A stretch of DNA of 64,000 nucleotides from Sipunculus nudus (lineage: Eukaryota > Annelida > Sipuncula > Golfingiida > Sipunculidae), in assembly GCA_026874595.1 (NCBI GenBank), contig CM049315.1:35668164-35732163 (forward strand), given 5' to 3'. Of the stretch, positions 57,457 through 64,000 are shown one piece after another; position 1 is the stretch's first letter, and every line of letters begins with the position of its first letter. The position numbers and the translations under genes were made by a program. Under the pieces are notes generated by a model. It was not told the origin of the DNA. It searched no databases and saw only the letters and a list, made by a program, of their open reading frames with translations.

Positions 57457-58439
57457 TAAGTGATACCCCCAATGGCGGAAGTGGCTGTATGACAGTTACT
57501 CAAACAAGTATGCTTTCCATAAAATAACCATACTGTCATTGTATGCACTGCCTAGTTTTTTTAGTTAAAATAGTACCGTAAAACCAGCCAGTAATTCGAC
57601 CGTATATTGTTTACCCTCTACCATCACTCTGTAATTAACTTAGGTTGCTACAGTTGCCCTTCACTCACGAAAAGGTACGGCCCTCCTCCGTTTAATTTCT
57701 ACACACACACACACACACACGCATATATATATATATATGTACACACCCACTCTTTGTGAGGATACCACACAAACAGCACAAGATTGTCTCTGTTACTCGC
57801 ATTTCGTGGCCTTGGTCCTATTCTGTAACTTTTTAAAATTTTATTTCACTGGCGTTGGAATTTCCGTCTTTATAACAAGAATTTCACGTATTTGTTTGTG
57901 TCCTTACCCTCTTTCGTTTTGGTCTTCCGGAACTCTAATAAATTTGACATTCTCTTTCCCGGATTCTATGTATTACTGCTAAATTTGTTCTTTCATGCAA
58001 TATTTTCCTTTTTATTGTCAACAATGGAATTGTGAAGAGAACTATTAATCTTATCACAGTCACTGAGCCTTTAATTTTAAAACAATCATTTCACCTTTAA
58101 TTTCTTTGGTAGTCGACTTTGTGAATTCAAACGAGGTTTTCAAGTCTTAAGTTTGTTTCAATTCACTTTTCAGTTCCGCTACTTGAGAGTTCAAAAATGC
58201 CATTCAGTTCATTCTTGCGATTATATTTTGAATCAATGTAAACTACCTTAAGGCATTAATCTAGCTTTATATCATATTTGAGTATTTGAGAATTAAAAGT
58301 AATATATGATGAGATTTGGCGCATTATAAAAAAATATATTTATATTTGTCGTAAAGCATTTAGGTTGTTATCTCCCCATCTCACATTTTATATGGTATCT
58401 CTCATTTTGAGGTGGGTTTTCATGTCATTGGGTTTGTAG
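57457..58439. other. Intergenic, simple repeat only
   Basis: An (AC)n run at 57703-57720 continues into a TA tract. No gene recognised. Confidence 0.5.
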
Positions 58440-59348
58440 TGTGGCAGAAAAGCTGATAATAACAGCTGAGATCTTTTCAGGATCTGCATGATCTCAAATT
58501 CGTATGGCATAAGTGGTAAAATCAGTATTGATGGAACCTGAAGTAGTTTTTTCTTTAAAATAGACCCAATGGTTTATGATTAATTTCTCTCACATCTATG
58601 GCATAATGATATAGCTGTCAATTTTTTTCAACTCCAAACACTACCGCCTCCAATTCTCGTTCCATGTTTGCATAGCGCATTTTTAGATCAGACAGGGTTT
58701 TTGATGTATTGTGGCAAGGACATGTTCCGCGAAAGGTTCTCCAGGGTTTGTTCTGACGAGTGCTGTCCAAAAGCCTACTTTGCTTGGTATGTTTTATCCT
58801 ATCAAATGTATATCAAATGCTGGTTCATTAACCAACTAAATACCGAATCAGCTTTGACAATTTAAGGTAGGGGTGTAAGAAGTTCACTCGAACGCGGTAT
58901 ATAAGTAGAAATACTGCATTTTCCCCAGGAATTGTGCACTTGTTTTTTATGCTGTATCGGGAGATTTTCTTTTATAGCTATATTGTGTGCAGGGTCCGGC
59001 TTTACACCATGCTGATTCTATACTGATCCAAAGAAGGATTTCTCTGGTACATTTACTGCAGTTTTTATAGTTTAAAATTAATGTTCCAAACAAACCCTTG
59101 GATTGCAATTAGCTTCTCGTCAGTATGCGAGCTACATATCAGGTATTGTCTTTTCTCAATTTGGTCCTCGAGAGGTACCTGACAACTTCGTGAAGAACAG
59201 GTACAGCGTTGTCCCACGACTGGAGATGAGCTTCTAGTCGGGATTTTTCCAATCCTGTAAATCTGTCTTGATACATAGATTTCATGTTATAAGTATCCTT
59301 AATGTACACTGAAGTGCATTGTTTACTCTTTGAAGTTGCCGAAAACAT
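58440..59348 (-). mobile_element. Ty3/gypsy-like retrotransposon relic (RT and RNase H)
   Basis: 59348-59140 resembles the start of a gypsy-type RT (QDRFTGLEKSRLEAHL ... AVPVLHE). Near 59000, GVKPDPAHNIAIKENLP marks the RT end. Near 58700, KTLSDLKMRYANMERELEAV and the following HKPL belong to RNase H, with PYEFEIM about 90 bp on. The RT middle with its catalytic motif is deleted, and several frameshifts and stops are present. No LTRs, protease or integrase were found. Confidence 0.7.
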
Positions 59349-59843
59349 GTATTAATAATGACTGAAACAGTTGTTTCACATGTTTGTCATCATAGTTTAA
59401 TAATCCCATCAATCGTAATGTCCACTTCTATGTCACACACATAGAATTGCACATCATGATAATTTCCTATACTGAAAGAGCACTGCAAATTAAGTGATCA
59501 ATATTGGTTCATGCCACTATAATTATAGATTGAGCAATTAATGCTCAATACCATTAATTAATTCAGGGTATAATTATTTAAACATTTAAAATTAAAATTA
59601 AAATTAAATCTAAGCACCAGAATCAATTTTTGAAAACAAGTTTTTTACGACTCTTGTCACTAGTTTTCATCTGCTGATTTAGTTTTCAATGACAGTTTTA
59701 TTTTCACCCTTACTAGCACTTTTCGCTGTTTGTAAGGGACGTTATCAGTGGTTATCCTTTTTCTTTTCAGGCATCTCTCCTAATACTGTTAACGAGTGGT
59801 CTAGGTCCACCAATTCTCTGTCTGTTCGTTGTCGATGGTCTGC

Positions 59844-60131
59844 GTGTTTGTTTAGAGGCAATTTCTCATGGATTTTAACAATGATTTTTTATCACATTTA
59901 TCATATGTTTAGCCGTATGCAAGACAAATTTATAACCTGTAACGAGTGTGTAACTGTTTTCAACTGATTCACGGTTCTTGCCTGTTCTGTCATTCCTGGA
60001 GTACATTTTTTCTTCAACCTAAATCAGGTGTTAGCTGACGTTTTCCTCGTGTTTCTTTAGAGGCAATTTCTCATGGATTTTAACAATGATTTTTTTTTTC
60101 ACATTTATCATATGTTTAGCCCTATACAAGA
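59844..60131. repeat. Short direct duplication (~83 bp, 205 bp apart)
   Basis: TTTAGAGGCAATTTCTCATGG...ATCATATGTTTAGCC occurs at 59844-59925 and again at 60049-60131 with a longer T-run. A shorter AGCTGACGTTTTCCTC repeat occurs at about 60033 and 60150. Confidence 0.8.
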
Positions 60132-60585
60132 GTCAGCTATACAAGAGTTAGCTGACGTTTTCCTCCTCTGACATTTGTGTAAGTGGACCAAACAAAGTTA
60201 ACGCGGCCATTTGTTTGAACCTCCTCAACGCTTCGGGTAAGTTATATGTCTCTGTAGCAATTATAAACTCTGCCTTTAAAGGCATATCACAATAATTGTG
60301 AGTATTGTTACACTCATACTTCTTTATTTACCTTAGACTCTCATACATATTGGATGACAGATAAAGTTTGTGTTCTTAAATGTTTGCGCAAGACACGTGC
60401 CGAGCGATAATATTGATATTTGCCGATTACCTGGCATGATTGGTGTCACTAAAAGCTCATCAAACAGTCATTTCCACTGGTACGTCCAGTAGCTGCTGCT
60501 ACCATGTAACATTCGCACATATGCAATAGCGGAATTTCACATATAACTGACGTGTATAGAAAATTGTTTAATACAGCGGCTAGTT

Positions 60586-60587
<2 letters not shown>

Positions 60588-60630
<43 letters not shown>
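60588..60630. repeat. (GA)n microsatellite
   Basis: About 21 GA units; the antisense Ser-Leu frame is an artefact of it. Confidence 0.9.
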
Positions 60631-60634
<4 letters not shown>

Positions 60635-61275
60635 GCACATACTTTCGTGATGTCATGACTTTGGTGTCGTAAGCTGGTACATGCTTCTAGTTTATGACAT
60701 ACGAGAACCACTAGTGTGTAGCTCTCACCTACTGGGATGACTTCTTGGATATGAATCTAGCTGATGATTTATCCACGTTATACATTTATACCTTGAGGTA
60801 TTACATTTCTTAAATATTATGACACTTTTGTTCTGTATTTTATCATTTCCAATCACATGTACTATACAGAATCCTAATCTCATGCATGGTGCGACCCTCT
60901 CCAAACTAGCCTGGTCATTTTGGCAGGTTTAATGTTTTTGCGTATATCTATCACAATACACGTTCTATATACGAACACGCAGATATCCTCATTATGTATT
61001 GTTATGCTTGAATTTCGTGCTAAATACGGTAAATTCCATCGAGCTGTCCATTTATTAAATGCATTTCAGAAATATTAATTATATTATATTTAAGTATATT
61101 TCATCTGCGTCTATAACATTTGGCAAAAATGATGTATATAATAATTTATATTCAGCAATGATCCCAGGTATTCTTTAAAACAAATATTTACCTTTTAATA
61201 TTTATTAAAGTTTGCGACAATACGAACGGACCATGAATGTTCAACACATATAATTTTATTAAAGTAAACACCGCC

Positions 61276-61322
<47 letters not shown>

Positions 61323-62534
61323 TGAAGTTAACAATTTTTTTTCTGCGAAAGGTTGTCTTAAGAATGTAACCAAACGTGTATCATGGATAAGGAACCTTGG
61401 GTATCTTCAAATTAAATGGAACAAATAACAATAGTATTATTTTTAAATGTGAAAGTTCAACATGAAGTCCATCTGCAAAAAAAAAACCTGGCACTTTTTC
61501 CTACCAATATAATTTCTTAGATACTTAGATATTTTGCACATGATATTTCCATGGTATTCTGCATTTAATTATGAAATATCCGAGCTAGTGATTGTGCGAC
61601 ATAGGGCCAGTCCACTTACACATGAATACTGGCGTCAACAAATATTTGAGCACTTAAATAATTTGGATATATACTAATTATCTCTTTATAGTTACACCAT
61701 TAGTATCAGTGTCTGTTGCAATCTTATAGTGATATTTATGATCTCATCTACTTACAACTGTGAAAACTGACACTTGACACGATCACCATCGTTGTGCACT
61801 GCACTTGATGCTCTTTTGATAATATATTGTTTGAAATTTCTTCAAAATGTTTGACTCATTATAAAATGAATAAGTAGGGCTGTTTCGCTGAAAATTCCTA
61901 CGATTATAAGTCATCCTAGTTACTTTTCGCAATTGAAGCACTGAAGCGATGACGTTAATGACAAAAAACTCACGAACGGAAAATATTTATCCTCATGACA
62001 ATATTGATCAACCAGATTTTATTCATTTGGATTGCAATTGCTAGTGGGCGCCAGTGAAATGTTAAGTACATCCTTCAGATCCCATTAAGGCACATATGAG
62101 GCGCCAATCATTCAAAGATGAGACACTCAGGCCATTCGCAAAAAAAATATCCAAAGTCCAGACTACCTCCTAAATTGAGACTACTTCAATGTTCTTGTGC
62201 TTGTCCAGCGACTTATCTCAGCCAGGCAACGTTATCTAAGGTCATAGCATATTAAACATAAAATCAATACATACAAGTTGTACTAAAAATGTAAGGATTT
62301 ATGTCTAACAGTCACTTTTAACTTTTAAACACTTTATGATGGGAAGAAATATAATTGTTTCCTTAAAATCATGAAGGAGATGATTGCAATGAGAATGGGA
62401 AAAAAACTTAATTAAACTGAAGAATAAATCGAATGTTTGTTGACGAAACAGAAGAAAGATATTATTTAAATTAAAACCATAGATAAAGATCACGTACATG
62501 TTATGAAAAGTTAGTACAAACATCACCTTTTCTC
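60631..62534. other. Intergenic or lectin 3' flank
   Basis: A TA microsatellite lies at 61278-61318. The 3' UTR of the lectin gene must begin at 62534 and run leftward; a possible AATAAA on the - strand lies at 62018-62023. Otherwise nothing recognised. Confidence 0.45.
61278..61318. repeat. (TA)n microsatellite
   Basis: Uninterrupted TA tract; frames across it are poly Ile-Tyr artefacts. Confidence 0.9.
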
Positions 62535-62788
62535 CTAATTCACAACCTTTTCACATATCCATCCTTGCCATGACACACTGTTTGCAATGTTTTCATTGGT
62601 CCATTCGAAGTCTCCTCCAGGGCGAAGTGCCAGGCGTGTTTGGCTATCTTGTAAACGTGGATAGCCGCTCTTCCAGTTGGTATACGTATCGTCCATCAGT
62701 TCGTTATTAAACCATTTCCATTTTCTAAAAGTCAGCCAATATGATGCCCCAATCCAATAAAAATATTCCGATGTCTGATCAATGCCAT
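62535..62788 (-). CDS. C-type lectin, last coding exon
   Basis: The exon encodes the second half of a C-type lectin-like domain: YFYWIGASYW, then WKWFN, TNWKSGYPRL, and the terminal WICEK followed by VVN and a stop. The acceptor ACAATAG|ATGGC on the - strand joins in phase 1 to the exon at 63281. The fold normally carries two further cysteines between the NW motif and the end; here TRLALRPGGDFEWTNEN has none, so at least one disulfide is absent. Vertebrate-type calcium motifs (EPN/QPD, WND) are not intact: GYPRL and EWTNEN stand in their places. C-type lectins bind sugars or other ligands and are expanded in molluscan immunity. 5' exons lie outside the window or were not found. Confidence 0.75.
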
Positions 62789-63280
62789 CTATTGTATTTT
62801 CCAATAGAAAGGTCTATTACACAGCAATTTCATATCAGTTTTTATTTTTAGGTAGTGAAATGTTATTTATCACTTTTCTTCATGGAATATTGTATTAGTT
62901 TTCATGTGAAAAAATCAGGATACAAAATGATAATGCAATAATTTTTTTAGTCTTTCAGCCATGAAATAATCAACAATTTATTTTTTAGGAACTTCTGAGT
63001 GTATCTCGGAAAAAGATAAAGTGATTTTGTATCATTATAAAATACGAATAATTGATTTTTTTGTGCATGGTGAATAAACGCACTTTAATTTTGTAACTTT
63101 AATCAGCAAATTATTCGATCAATTAAATTCCTATCATTTGTTCCTTGTAAGGTATAAATACCTTCAAGAAAATAAGACACTTCAGGTGAGTCTAATCAAA
63201 TTCCAAACAAACCTGAAACAGCCTAATGTAATCGACTTGTAAAAGAACATTCTATTATCGTCAATGTCGCACTGCCATAC

Positions 63281-63406
63281 CTGGTGGATGAAGCGACGGG
63301 TCAGCCCGGATGATGTTTGCTAGGTGTTCTTGCTTTTTCTTGGTCGTGACGGACACCAATAAACAGTCTTCCTGGGCGTCCCAAAATTGGAACAACTTTT
63401 TCACAA
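63281..63406 (-). CDS. C-type lectin, penultimate exon
   Basis: On the - strand the frame reads FWDAQEDCLLVSVTTKKKQE then HLANIIRADPSLHPP, the usual first half of a C-type lectin domain (W-x-x-A-x-x-x-C, then the helix after the second cysteine). It ends at donor CCAG|GTATGG, phase 1, which fits the acceptor of the last exon. The 5' boundary is either 63406 or 63395; two AG sites are possible. No signal-peptide exon is visible between here and the window edge. Confidence 0.65.
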
Positions 63407-64000
63407 CTTTAATTTTAAAAAAGTGCGATTTCCGTTTTCCACTAATGGGTAACTGTAATTACCGGGGCAACCTGACACATAAAACATTGTACATGACAAA
63501 GTGCGTAATAGAAAAAAAATAACCAGATACTTTATCATGTACTTATCTCTTCAAGGGTTAGATATATATTTCTATTATTTTACCCATCATATGTAACCTG
63601 TGAGTATATATATAACTTTCTAAATGTTTTTTTATTTGATATTTTTAATCCATCTTCTATAAATATTCATTTCAGTACCTTGTCTCCTGCTAAGATATTT
63701 TCCTTAATCTAGTTTTATTAGGACAAAATTATAACCAGTGTATTTTAAAGGCAGTCGGTATATTGTAAATTTAGAAATACAAAAGATGACTTTTTAACTA
63801 GTCAGCATGTTCACATGTTAATATCGCATAACGATCTACTTCTATGGATTATTTATCAATATATTCGTAGTTTTGCTCCTTACATAACATCTTGACAGCA
63901 AACGAAACCAATAAGGAAATAAGGTTTTTAAACTTGTTAGTGCTTTCTTAGGCGCTATCTATCGGAATAAATGTACAAGAATATCATTGCATTAGCTTGT

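Noticed and set aside
1-64000. CRISPR array, bacterial operon or phage
   Set aside because: No regularly spaced short repeats with unique spacers; introns, LINEs and SINEs show a eukaryotic genome.

Overview
The window looks like nuclear DNA of an invertebrate animal, most likely a mollusc and probably a bivalve. It is AT-rich and has GT/AG-split genes, large introns full of repeats, abundant microsatellites, tRNA-derived SINEs, L1/Tx1-type LINEs with 17-21 bp target-site duplications, DIRS and Ty3/gypsy relics and Harbinger-like MITEs. I see no bacterial operon, CRISPR array or rRNA. The taxonomic call is inference from gene and repeat content.

The central feature is a 13-exon gene on the + strand at 17240-38283. 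I assembled it by matching splice sites and reading frames: the coding exons sum to 3255 nt, exactly 1084 codons plus a stop, with every junction in frame. It encodes an N-terminal CARD, a ~350-residue region I cannot assign (its end loosely resembles a degenerate GT-B glycosyltransferase Rossmann half), a TRADD-N-like adaptor domain, about seven ankyrin repeats (five on exact 99-nt phase-0 exons), and a C-terminal helical domain with two long hydrophobic segments resembling apolipoprotein L. The order suggests an innate-immune or cell-death protein: CARD and TRADD-N for assembly, ankyrins for sensing, and an ApoL-like membrane-active end as possible effector. This is the best candidate here for an undescribed system. 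Its introns hold a DIRS-like relic, degenerate tandem repeats, a SINE, and a broken duplicate of an ankyrin exon.

A second host gene, a C-type lectin on the - strand, enters from the right edge: its last two coding exons are at 62535-62788 and 63281 to about 63406, and they splice in frame. A frameshifted NADAR-domain relic lies at 57064-57456.

Layout: 560-1117, fragment of a multicopy invertebrate element protein; 1118-6000, broken LINE (- strand); 6.0-13.5 kb, mostly featureless with one SINE; 13.5-15.3 kb, two abutting Harbinger-like MITEs; 15.7-16.8 kb, degenerate tandem repeats; 17.2-38.3 kb, the CARD/ankyrin/ApoL-like gene; about 38.95-39.37 kb, candidate solo LTR; 41.2-46.4 kb, LINE with 21-bp target duplication and a 951-bp internal tandem duplication; 49.3-54.0 kb, LINE with 17-bp target duplication; 57.1-57.5 kb, NADAR relic; 58.4-59.35 kb, Ty3/gypsy relic; 59.8-60.1 kb, short duplication; 62.5-63.4 kb, lectin exons.
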